Shown piece after piece: positions 1 to 5,064 of a stretch of 5,064 nucleotides of DNA. Below the pieces are notes generated by a model. It saw only the letters and a list, made by a program, of their open reading frames with translations, did not search any database and had not been told where the DNA came from. Each line of letters opens with the position of its first letter. Within the stretch, counting starts at the first letter, position 1. Source of the stretch: an uncultured Collinsella sp. (GTDB lineage Bacteria; Actinomycetota; Coriobacteriia; Coriobacteriales; Coriobacteriaceae); the NCBI GenBank assembly GCA_958439775.1, contig CAUBWQ010000095.1, positions 1 through 5,064 of the forward strand, written 5' to 3'. Position numbers and translations under genes: made by a program.

Positions 1-873
1 AAGGCCGTAGTCACGCTTGATATAAGTACCGTCGCCCGAGGGCACGGGACTGGGAAAGTCGTCCAAAAAGAACACAGCGCTGTTGATGACCGGATAGGCC
101 GTGGTATCACCCAGCAGACTGATCGCCGCGGCGTAAAAGCCACGCATGACCTTGTCATAGATACCGATATTGCATACCACGGTGCGCCCGCTGCCGCAGT
201 CATTCGACCAAATGAGCGGGGCGCCCGCATCGCCGGTCATAGCCCACACACGAGCCGCCTCGCGCAGCGATACCGAAAGCGACGAATCAAAGGGGTCCGA
301 GAGCTCGTAGCGCTCTCCCCCGCCCAGCATAAAGTCCTCGCTCGGCACAATGCTTTCGGCTTTTACATAGTCATATCCGGCCGATTCAATGCCAAGCTTG
401 GAGGCAATCACTTGCAGATAGCTCGAGTTATCCGGCGGCATGGCGAGCATAAGCGAACCGCCGGCACTCACCCAACTCATAATGTCGCTCAGGTGCGTAC
501 CGAGCCCATCGAGCGACGGCATGAGCAAAATCACGCGATCGAAGGAGGTCAGCGAGGGAAAGGCATCCGCACCAGCCAGGGCAAGGTCCACGTCGCGGTG
601 CGCAATCTTCATGTCGAGCAGGATCTGGTCGAACTGTTCCTTTACGTCCTCGACGCCAGCTTGATCGGAATCGGTAATGACCAGGCACGTGGGCTTTTGG
701 CCAAAGATTGCCGAGGAGGCCGGCACCGCGTCGTTGGCGGCGAGCATGCCCAGCTTGTGCTGTCCAGCGCTGTACTGCACGGCGGCCATGACGATAAAAA
801 CAGCCCACACTGCGAGCAGCCCCATCCAACGAAAGCGGCCTGCACGGTCGCGGACAAGTTGCACCACGCTCAT
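1..873 (-). CDS. pelA: PelA-like / DUF2194 membrane-anchored polysaccharide-modifying protein, N-terminal part
   Basis: Partial gene: the frame is open from the ATG at 873 to the window edge, giving 291 codons, and the C-terminal part is missing. Residues 1-16 are short and basic (VRDRAGRFR), followed by one membrane segment at about 17-34, so the protein is probably anchored with its bulk outside. Residues 60-240 look like an alpha/beta domain (CLVITDSD, then VILLMPSLDGLG, then GGSLMLAMP) of the type that precedes the catalytic region in DUF2194 proteins. Residues 268-278 read FFLDDFPSPVP, the DDFPSP signature I associate with DUF2194/PelA-like deacetylase regions; the catalytic domain itself would lie beyond the edge. 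In pel systems PelA deacetylates and hydrolyses the polymer outside the membrane. The start overlaps the pelE stop as ATGA and has a strong ribosome site. The DUF2194 assignment is fairly firm; the name pelA rests mainly on the neighbours. Confidence 0.78.
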   Translation of the reverse strand, partial: MSVVQLVRDRAGRFRWMGLLAVWAVFIVMAAVQYSAGQHKLGMLAANDAVPASSAIFGQKPTCLVITDSDQAGVEDVKEQFDQILLDMKIAHRDVDLALAGADAFPSLTSFDRVILLMPSLDGLGTHLSDIMSWVSAGGSLMLAMPPDNSSYLQVIASKLGIESAGYDYVKAESIVPSEDFMLGGGERYELSDPFDSSLSVSLREAARVWAMTGDAGAPLIWSNDCGSGRTVVCNIGIYDKVMRGFYAAAISLLGDTTAYPVINSAVFFLDDFPSPVPSGDGTYIKRDYGL

Positions 874-1775
874 CTGGCCTCCTCCCCGTCGCGCCAAAAC
901 GCCAACTGTTCGCGGTTGGCGGCATTCAAATACACATGTTGCTTGTCGATCGCATCGATCACACGGTGGACCTCGTCACCGTCGCGGCGCATCACGGCCA
1001 GGCGCAGGCAAAGCATCCAAACCTCCTGCTCCTCGGGCACGTCGAGCACCAGCTGGTCGGTCACGGCCTGCGCCTCGTCGATCTGTCCGACATCGGCCAG
1101 CGCCGTCGCATATCGAATGCGCAGCTCAAGGGCGCCCTCGCACTCGCAGCGACGCGCGAGCAGGCGCGCGTACTGTTGGCGCTGAATCTGAGCCACGCGC
1201 CCCTCGGCCAAGCCCGAGCCCAAGTATTCACCAAGAAAATCACAGTATTCGATGAGGTTTTGCGCGCTCGGGTCCGTCTTAAAGGCGCGCTCCAGCTGCT
1301 GCAGTTTAACGTCGGACTCCTTGGAAATCTGCGCCACCGCCGTCGCGGCATAGTGCGCCACCTCAGCGTCGTCGTTAAGCTTAGCCGCCTGCAGCTGCGC
1401 CAGGTACGCGTCGGGCTCCTCGGTGAGCATGGAGAGCATTAGGCGGCGCCGGTATGCCGGGTCGTTGACGATGAGCGCCTCCTCGAGCGGCACTACGCCT
1501 GCATCGTCCTCACCACTCGGTACCGACATACTACGATGCAGGTCGTCGTTGAAGCGCAGCGACTCCGGCGCAGACTCTTTCAGCCCCTCGCCAAACACCG
1601 CGCTGCGGACCGATAGCAAAACCACCAGCAACGGGCCCCACAGCGGCACCAGCACTATCACAGCCAGCATGTGCCCGCGCACCGGCAGCAGGCCCAGCGT
1701 CATGAGCGTCCACCGCGTCGGGCAAACCAGCGCCTGAATCAGCAGCAAGACGGCAGCAACGACAAGCGAGATCAA
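870..1775 (-). CDS. pelE: PelE-like inner-membrane protein with helical-repeat domain
   Basis: Complete, 301 residues. Two hydrophobic segments open the protein (about residues 1-17 and 36-60), with a short loop between them, followed by an acidic linker (65-95) and a soluble, all-helical, TPR-like region to the end. Landmarks typical of the Gram-positive PelE family are PLEEAL at 96-101, ND at 104-105 followed by a basic stretch, and NDDAEVAHYA at 134-143. In the known Pel complex PelE is an inner-membrane scaffold that works with PelD, PelF and PelG. The start is a TTG at 1775 overlapping the pelD stop as TTGA. I prefer it because a purine-rich ribosome site sits 6 bases upstream and because the next in-frame ATG (residue 25) would delete the first membrane segment. 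The C-terminus overlaps the next start by 4 bp. Two membrane helices plus a repeat domain directly after PelD make this call solid even without a database search. Confidence 0.85.
   Translation of the reverse strand: MISLVVAAVLLLIQALVCPTRWTLMTLGLLPVRGHMLAVIVLVPLWGPLLVVLLSVRSAVFGEGLKESAPESLRFNDDLHRSMSVPSGEDDAGVVPLEEALIVNDPAYRRRLMLSMLTEEPDAYLAQLQAAKLNDDAEVAHYAATAVAQISKESDVKLQQLERAFKTDPSAQNLIEYCDFLGEYLGSGLAEGRVAQIQRQQYARLLARRCECEGALELRIRYATALADVGQIDEAQAVTDQLVLDVPEEQEVWMLCLRLAVMRRDGDEVHRVIDAIDKQHVYLNAANREQLAFWRDGEEAR
878..887 (-). promoter_or_regulatory. Ribosome binding site of the pelA-like gene
   Basis: The minus strand reads GGGGAGGAGG ending 4 bases before the ATG at 873. It lies inside the end of pelE and fixes the start at the ATGA overlap, so the third gene can be initiated independently as well as by coupling. 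Confidence 0.7.
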
Positions 1776-3910
1776 GCGGCACCCCCCTCACCGTCACCGG
1801 TGTAAGAGATGTGCTGCAGCAGCTCCACGATGTCCTCGCCGTCGACGGGCTCCACCGCAATCTGCTTTGCACTCAGACGCTCGCGGATAATGGGCAGATC
1901 GCACGCCTTTGCCTGGCGCATAAGCAGGTAGAGCACGTCGCCGTTGACCAAGCCCGCCGCGTCGCTCTCGCGGATTGCCGACCCAATTGCGCCCACCAGC
2001 TCGCCGACAGGCTCCATGCCCGGTACCACGCGCAGGAGCAAAAAACTCCCCATCTTGCTATCTGCCAGCGCCTGCTCCGCCGCGAGCTCTTGGCCAAAGG
2101 CAGCCTGCTTGAGCACGCAAGTGCCGTCAACGCAGCGTTTATCCTGCGCCACCGCCTCATAGTCAAAGGCACGGCCCAGTGCGCTTTCGACCAGGCCGCA
2201 CAAGATGCGGAACAGGTTTTGATAATAGAGGGTCATTTGATTTTCGGCAGCACGACGCACAAAGATCAACACGGCGGGTGCCCCGTCGCGCTCGATCGCG
2301 TATCCAAACATGGGAAGCCCCGGCGTCAGCTCGCGGTTCACCCACAGGTTCGAACGGCCCCCGTCGCCCAAAAGAGGTGCAAGCTGCTCAAGCGTGAGCG
2401 AACGTGCGGCATCTTCGGCAATCGCGGGACTTGCTGCCACCAGGCGAGCAAATGCCCCTCCCGAAACATGGTAAATCGCCACTGAATCGTTCTCGAGGAT
2501 CTCACCCAAAAGCTCGCAGCACTTGCGATAGATGTCGCGTGGGTTGAGCACGTCGAGCTCCTGCGTCACGGCAAAGATCTTGCCAAAGCTGTCGTGGCGA
2601 CCCACAATCTGGCGCCTGTACGCGCGCTTGTCCTCGATCGCGTCGTGGTAAAGCTGTGTGAGGAACGTATTGCGATTACGCACGAGCTCGTTTTGATCGC
2701 GCTCCGCCCTAATGGCTTCGCTGTTGCGCAGCTGCACATAGCCGCACACGGCACCCACCACAAAGTACGCAATAAACGGCAGCCAGTTGGACGGCTCGTA
2801 AAAGAGACCCTGGAAGGTATAGCCGTACTGAGTAAAGTAGCTCGCGGCCAAACCCACCGACGCCAGCAGCGCCGCAACCAGGCCAAAGTCCAAGCCATAC
2901 AGCGTGCCGATCAGCACCACGTAGAGCAGGCGATAATCGAGCACGTTGAGCTGGGCCGATTGGGAGAACAGATGCTCCAGCACCTCGAACAGGACCCAGG
3001 CAACGCCCGTCTCCAGGCATTTAATAGGCAGCGTGCGCATTTGGATGCGGTCGATGGCGGCGCGCAAGGGGTTGACCTTCTTTTCGCGGCCAGCATCCCA
3101 ACGCGCATGAATGGTCGAAAGATCGCGCAGCAAGTCGTAGCGCTGAAACCAGCCATAGCGCACGCGAGCGACGTCGCTGGCGGGCAGGGCATAGCCGGCA
3201 GAATCGCCATAGGCAGCTGAAAGCCCTGGGAACAGCGCCTGAAGAGCCTCGCCCACTTCACCCGCCGTGTGATGGAAGGCATCGGCAACGTCGAGCGTCT
3301 CAAAGTTACCATCCCAGCTGTCGAAGATACGGCGCACCAGCACCGCAAGCTCCTCGGCACACAGCAGGGGAAACGCCGCATCCTGCGCGCCCTGCAGAGC
3401 GACCGATCCAGTTGAGCACGCGTCGAGCAGCGGCACCAAAAACGGGTCCTCCAGCGCGGCAGATGCGGTATACAGGAACGGCACACGCAGGATCTTGGTC
3501 TGAACGCCCTCGCGAGCAGCGTAGTAGCGGCACAGGTCGTTGGCTGCGTGCGCGATAATGCCCTTGCCCGTTCGCCCCGCGGCATCGGCGGCACCCTCGG
3601 CACCCGCGGGCCCCGCTACATACAGCAGTTGGACCTGGCGACCCGCGCACGCACGAAAGACCGAGCGCAACAGCTCGATATCGCCCACGATATCGGTATG
3701 CGGGGTAAGGTAATTAGACAGGTAGACCACGCGGTCGAACTCGTAGGCCTGCTCCAAGTGCTGGAGCAGCTCTTTCCACGAGGCATGGGGCGATGACGCA
3801 TCGCGGCGCGCTTCCGCAGCAGCGACGACCTTAACGTGGTCCCCGAGGAACGCCTTGGCGCAAAAGTCATCGTCAACATATGCGGTGTTGCCAACAACCA
3901 GCACCTCCAT
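1772..3910 (-). CDS. pelD: PelD-like c-di-GMP receptor with N-terminal SDR/epimerase-like domain
   Basis: Complete, 712 residues; Pseudomonas PelD is about 455, the excess being N-terminal. Residues 1-275 resemble an extended SDR/epimerase (VLVVG at 3-7, VVYLSN at 61-66, LLYVAG at 95-100, ILRVPFLYT at 140-148), but the glycine-rich cofactor motif and the YxxxK catalytic pair are not recognisable. About four membrane segments follow (roughly 301-316, 325-340, 342-358, 375-393), then a charged linker helix (395-450), a GAF-like domain (about 455-580) and a degenerate GGDEF domain. The last begins with VDGTCVLKQAAF at 594-605, matching the usual DxLTGLxNRxxF start, and ends with NGDVL at 656-660 in place of GGDEF. 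RESD at 647-650 is an intact RxxD inhibitory-site motif at the canonical distance from it. This is the known PelD pattern: no cyclase activity but c-di-GMP binding that activates Pel synthesis. First gene behind a promoter; good ribosome site 6 bases before the ATG. Confidence 0.9.
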   Translation of the reverse strand: MEVLVVGNTAYVDDDFCAKAFLGDHVKVVAAAEARRDASSPHASWKELLQHLEQAYEFDRVVYLSNYLTPHTDIVGDIELLRSVFRACAGRQVQLLYVAGPAGAEGAADAAGRTGKGIIAHAANDLCRYYAAREGVQTKILRVPFLYTASAALEDPFLVPLLDACSTGSVALQGAQDAAFPLLCAEELAVLVRRIFDSWDGNFETLDVADAFHHTAGEVGEALQALFPGLSAAYGDSAGYALPASDVARVRYGWFQRYDLLRDLSTIHARWDAGREKKVNPLRAAIDRIQMRTLPIKCLETGVAWVLFEVLEHLFSQSAQLNVLDYRLLYVVLIGTLYGLDFGLVAALLASVGLAASYFTQYGYTFQGLFYEPSNWLPFIAYFVVGAVCGYVQLRNSEAIRAERDQNELVRNRNTFLTQLYHDAIEDKRAYRRQIVGRHDSFGKIFAVTQELDVLNPRDIYRKCCELLGEILENDSVAIYHVSGGAFARLVAASPAIAEDAARSLTLEQLAPLLGDGGRSNLWVNRELTPGLPMFGYAIERDGAPAVLIFVRRAAENQMTLYYQNLFRILCGLVESALGRAFDYEAVAQDKRCVDGTCVLKQAAFGQELAAEQALADSKMGSFLLLRVVPGMEPVGELVGAIGSAIRESDAAGLVNGDVLYLLMRQAKACDLPIIRERLSAKQIAVEPVDGEDIVELLQHISYTGDGEGGAA
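1782..1789 (-). promoter_or_regulatory. Ribosome binding site deciding the TTG start of pelE
   Basis: The minus strand reads GAGGGGGG, then 6 bases, then TTG at 1775. The site lies inside the last codons of pelD (the Gly-Glu-Gly-Gly stretch). No ATG or GTG is as well placed, which is why the rare TTG start is preferred. Confidence 0.65.
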
Positions 3911-3916
3911 AGCGCA

Positions 3917-3926
3917 CCCCTCCCCT
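3917..3926 (-). promoter_or_regulatory. Ribosome binding site of pelD
   Basis: The minus strand reads AGGGGAGGGG with a 6-base spacer to the ATG at 3910. It is a strong purine-rich site and supports this ATG as the operon's first start codon. Confidence 0.75.
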
Positions 3927-3944
3927 AAAATCCACTTTAGTCAT

Positions 3945-3973
3945 AGTCAAACATGCGTATTTTACGCTGTCAA
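3945..3973 (-). promoter_or_regulatory. Candidate sigma-70-type promoter of the pel operon
   Basis: On the minus strand a perfect -35 box TTGACA (3973-3968) is followed after exactly 17 bases by TTGACT (3950-3945), a weak -10 box matching 3 of 6 consensus bases. A TGn extension at 3953-3951 could compensate. Transcription would start near 3938, giving a leader of about 28 bases that contains the pelD ribosome site. The spacer carries a palindrome (3955-3967). A second short palindrome, GCCTT-T-AAGGC (3987-3997), and an AT-rich run (3998-4016) lie just upstream and might bind a regulator or help polymerase. The call rests on the good -35, the exact spacing and the position directly before the operon; the poor -10 suggests an activated or regulated promoter. 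Confidence 0.5.
3955..3967. promoter_or_regulatory. Candidate operator: perfect palindrome in the promoter spacer
   Basis: GCGTA-TTT-TACGC is a perfect 5-bp inverted repeat around three bases. It starts directly next to the -35 hexamer (3968-3973) and fills most of the 17-base spacer. A dimeric repressor or spacer-acting activator bound here would control access of polymerase to the pel promoter. No regulator gene is in the window to pair with it, so its function is inferred from position only. Confidence 0.4.
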
Positions 3974-4060
3974 CGCAAGCTGGAACGCCTTTAAGGCTGT
4001 TTTAAGAACTTTTTTAGAGGATGAGGAGACATCGAGGATGCTAAATGCGCGCCCAATCCG

Positions 4061-4181
4061 GAAGTGCGGTGAAAATCCGAGATCTGTCAACCAGGTCCCT
4101 GTTTTGGGCATCGGCGACCTGCGGTTTTGTTGGAAAAAATCGGTGTGTGCTCGGCGAGTTTCGATTTTTTCCCCGCACTTC
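4061..4181. repeat. 121-bp nested inverted-repeat element (possible interspersed palindromic repeat or structured RNA)
   Basis: The ends are a perfect 9-bp inverted repeat, GAAGTGCGG (4061-4069) and CCGCACTTC (4173-4181); the similarity continues inward with mismatches and gaps (GAAAATC against GATTTTTTC). Two hairpins lie inside. One has CAGGTC (4092-4097) facing GACCTG (4116-4121). The other has an 11-bp perfect stem, GGAAAAAATCG (4132-4142) facing CGATTTTTTCC (4162-4172), and its right arm touches the outer stem. The whole could fold as a three-way junction. It encodes no evident protein. It might be a MITE/REP-like intergenic repeat, a structured transcript, or a transcription stop for rloB; sequence alone does not decide. 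The inverted repeats are certain, their role is not. Confidence 0.55.
4132..4172 (-). terminator. Possible weak terminator hairpin after rloB
   Basis: An 11-bp perfect stem whose distal arm on the minus strand ends CGATTTTTTCC lies about 85 bases after the rloB stop. The T-run is inside the stem rather than after it and the stem base is A/T-rich, so it is not a classical rho-independent terminator, and the same structure would form on either strand. It is the best termination candidate between rloB and the pel promoter; it is also part of the larger repeat element. Confidence 0.25.
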
Positions 4182-4257
4182 TCCTACGCACTGGGCTCGC
4201 ATTGGTGCATTACATTCCTTAAATCGCCCTAACCGGAAAGCCAATCCACAGACTCGG

Positions 4258-4926
4258 CTAGCCAACCAGATACGGCCCGATTACATCGAAAATTTCGCCC
4301 ACCTTAGTTGCAGGGTTTTGCGCAGATGGCTTAATGTTACCCAGTTCCCTATGGTACGCGACGAGGCGCCCAACACGCTGCAATGCTTCGCCTCGCCTAT
4401 CATCCACTGCCCCAAACATCCCGTCCAGGTTCTTGCGGTACTCGATGCCCAGGCTCCTCGACATCTCCTGCGCGAGGGCATGCTGGCAGTCGGACGCGGA
4501 CATATGCGCGGTCGTGTAGCGAAAGTGCAGAAGCGGCCACAGCTCGAAGCAGGGGTTCGACCACAACGCATGGAAGGTCCTCGAACCATCGGAGAGCTCG
4601 TTGCACTTGCACTCCATCGCGTCAAAGTCGAACGCTGGAAAGTCATCCTTGTCGTACACGAGCCACACATGGTCGAATGTCTCGGGCGCATAGCGGCAGT
4701 GTTCGACGGCGAAGTCAAGTAGGTCAAGCGTGTGTTTGCCGGTCCCCTTAACGACAATGGCAACCTTGCGCTCGTTCGCCGCACCCAACGCCGCACGCAC
4801 ACCCTCAAAGTAGCGAGGCTCGGTCTCCTTGCCCTCGCTCACCACGAGATGACGCGTCATCTGAACCATGCGAGAGCGGCCCTCGCGCTTGCCGCTACGC
4901 CAGCCCTTCGACTTCTTCGCCACCAT
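4258..4926 (-). CDS. rloB: RloB/AbiLii-family protein, probable phage-defence effector
   Basis: Complete, 222 residues, a usual size for RloB-like proteins. A basic N-terminus (1-25) is followed by the family landmarks in order: VSEGKETEPRYFEG at 29-42, VWLVYDKDDF at 87-96, SNPCFELWPLLHF at 123-135, and NPATKV at 204-209 near the C-terminus. The EG...E motif and later acidic DKDD cluster on successive strand-like segments resemble the metal-binding layout of Toprim nucleases; that is my inference, not an established activity for this protein. RloB partners an AAA ATPase (RloA) in abortive-infection systems of the AbiL type, and such an ATPase ends just upstream. The ATG at 4926 follows the upstream stop by one base, so the two are cotranscribed and probably translationally coupled. 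No signal peptide or membrane segment is visible. Composition looks like its neighbours. Confidence 0.85.
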   Translation of the reverse strand: MVAKKSKGWRSGKREGRSRMVQMTRHLVVSEGKETEPRYFEGVRAALGAANERKVAIVVKGTGKHTLDLLDFAVEHCRYAPETFDHVWLVYDKDDFPAFDFDAMECKCNELSDGSRTFHALWSNPCFELWPLLHFRYTTAHMSASDCQHALAQEMSRSLGIEYRKNLDGMFGAVDDRRGEALQRVGRLVAYHRELGNIKPSAQNPATKVGEIFDVIGPYLVG

Positions 4927-4927
4927 G

Positions 4928-5062
4928 CTAATCCCACTCCTCGATGCGGGTGAGATACGGATCGGCGCCGTAGCGACCGGACAGGTATTGCTTGTCGAAA
5001 GCCGCGTTCTTGCTTACCAGATTACCGTTTGCCTCGTGGATGTCGGCGAGAGACCACAGTTG
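4928..5062 (-). CDS. rloA: RloA/AbiLi-like AAA ATPase, C-terminal end only
   Basis: Partial: only the last 44 codons and a TAG stop (4930-4928) are present, read from the right window edge; the other two minus-strand frames close within 60 bases. The readable end contains LWSLADIHEANGN, KQYLSGRYGADPYL and a final EEWD. A YLxGRYGAxP segment close to the C-terminus is familiar from RloA-type AAA15 ATPases, and the gene directly precedes rloB as expected of that pair. The ATPase core motifs (Walker A and B) would lie outside the window, so the call depends on this short tail and the partner gene. Confidence 0.65.
   Translation of the reverse strand, partial: QLWSLADIHEANGNLVSKNAAFDKQYLSGRYGADPYLTRIEEWD
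4937..4942 (-). promoter_or_regulatory. Ribosome binding site of rloB
   Basis: GAGGAG on the minus strand, within the last codons of the ATPase gene, lies 10 bases before the rloB ATG. The spacer is slightly long, which fits reinitiation by ribosomes that have just terminated at the TAG two bases from the ATG. Confidence 0.5.
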
Positions 5063-5064
5063 GC

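Larger units (their letters stand above)
3911..4257. other. Gene-free region between rloB and pelD
   Basis: About 347 bp without a convincing gene. From right to left it holds roughly 75 bp after the rloB stop in which I see no clear structure (4182-4257), the nested inverted-repeat element (4061-4181), an unremarkable stretch (4018-4060), an AT-rich run with a short palindrome (3987-4016), and the pel promoter and ribosome site (3917-3973). Open frames crossing it on either strand have no recognisable protein features and run through the repeat. No tRNA, riboswitch or CRISPR pattern was seen. Confidence 0.75.

Noticed and set aside
428..925. Minus-strand open frame of 165 codons over the PelA-like gene
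   Set aside because: It is in the wrong frame relative to the 291-codon frame starting at 873, is full of Arg/Ala/Gly low-information sequence, and would overlap pelE out of frame.
1811..2485. Long plus-strand open frame of 224 codons opposite pelD
   Set aside because: It lies antisense to the GAF/GGDEF part of a well-supported gene, has no recognisable motif, and its length is explained by the GC-rich codon use of the minus-strand gene. The same applies to the plus-strand frames at 412-1185 and 2594-3220.
3987..4016. GCCTT-T-AAGGC followed by T-rich sequence as a plus-strand terminator
   Set aside because: A one-base loop cannot form a full hairpin, leaving only a very short stem, and no plus-strand gene ends upstream of it. 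It may instead be an upstream site of the pel promoter.
4062..4090. Second TTGACA (minus strand 4090-4085) as a promoter -35 box
   Set aside because: At 17 bases spacing the -10 position reads GCACTT, which is a poor box, and the hexamer lies inside the repeat element. Kept only as a curiosity.
4041..4265. Minus-strand frame of 74 codons in the intergenic region
   Set aside because: It overlaps the rloB stop, runs through the inverted-repeat element, has no good ribosome site and shows no protein features.
4045..4722. Plus-strand frame of 225 codons across the repeat and rloB
   Set aside because: Antisense to the conserved RloB motifs and continues through a non-coding repeat; no recognisable domain.
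1..5064. CRISPR arrays, tRNA/rRNA genes and insertion-sequence transposase genes
   Set aside because: No regularly spaced direct repeats, no tRNA-like cloverleaf with conserved arms, and no transposase frame were seen on either strand.

Overview
The window is GC-rich, and every gene I can support lies on the minus strand. It looks like a piece of a high-GC Gram-positive genome, most likely an actinobacterium. My best guess is class Coriobacteriia (Collinsella/Olsenella type), based only on base composition, purine-rich ribosome sites and gene content.

Reading along the minus strand (right to left), the window opens with the last 44 codons of an AAA-type ATPase resembling RloA/AbiLi (4928-5062). 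One base later comes a complete RloB/AbiLii-family gene (4258-4926). The two form the end of a probable two-gene phage-defence (abortive infection) unit.

A gene-free stretch of about 347 bp follows (3911-4257). Its right half holds a 121-bp element made of nested inverted repeats (4061-4181). Its left end holds a plausible sigma-70-type promoter (3945-3973) with a perfect small palindrome between the -35 and -10 boxes.

The promoter faces three overlapping genes that read as the front of a Gram-positive pel exopolysaccharide operon. The first is a long PelD-like c-di-GMP receptor with an extra SDR/epimerase-like N-terminus (1772-3910). The second is PelE, with two membrane segments and a helical-repeat domain (870-1775). 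The third is the N-terminal 291 residues of a membrane-anchored DUF2194/PelA-like protein (1-873), cut by the window edge. Adjacent genes overlap by 4 bp (TTGA, ATGA), so translation is probably coupled. In known pel systems PelD and PelE sit in the membrane complex with the PelF glycosyltransferase and PelG transporter, c-di-GMP binding to PelD switches synthesis on, and PelA trims and deacetylates the polymer. pelF and pelG are not in the window and would be expected beyond its left edge.

The points most worth a second look are: the SDR-PelD fusion whose SDR part has lost its cofactor and catalytic motifs; the retained RxxD c-di-GMP site beside a ruined GGDEF motif; the structured intergenic element; and the palindrome inside the promoter.
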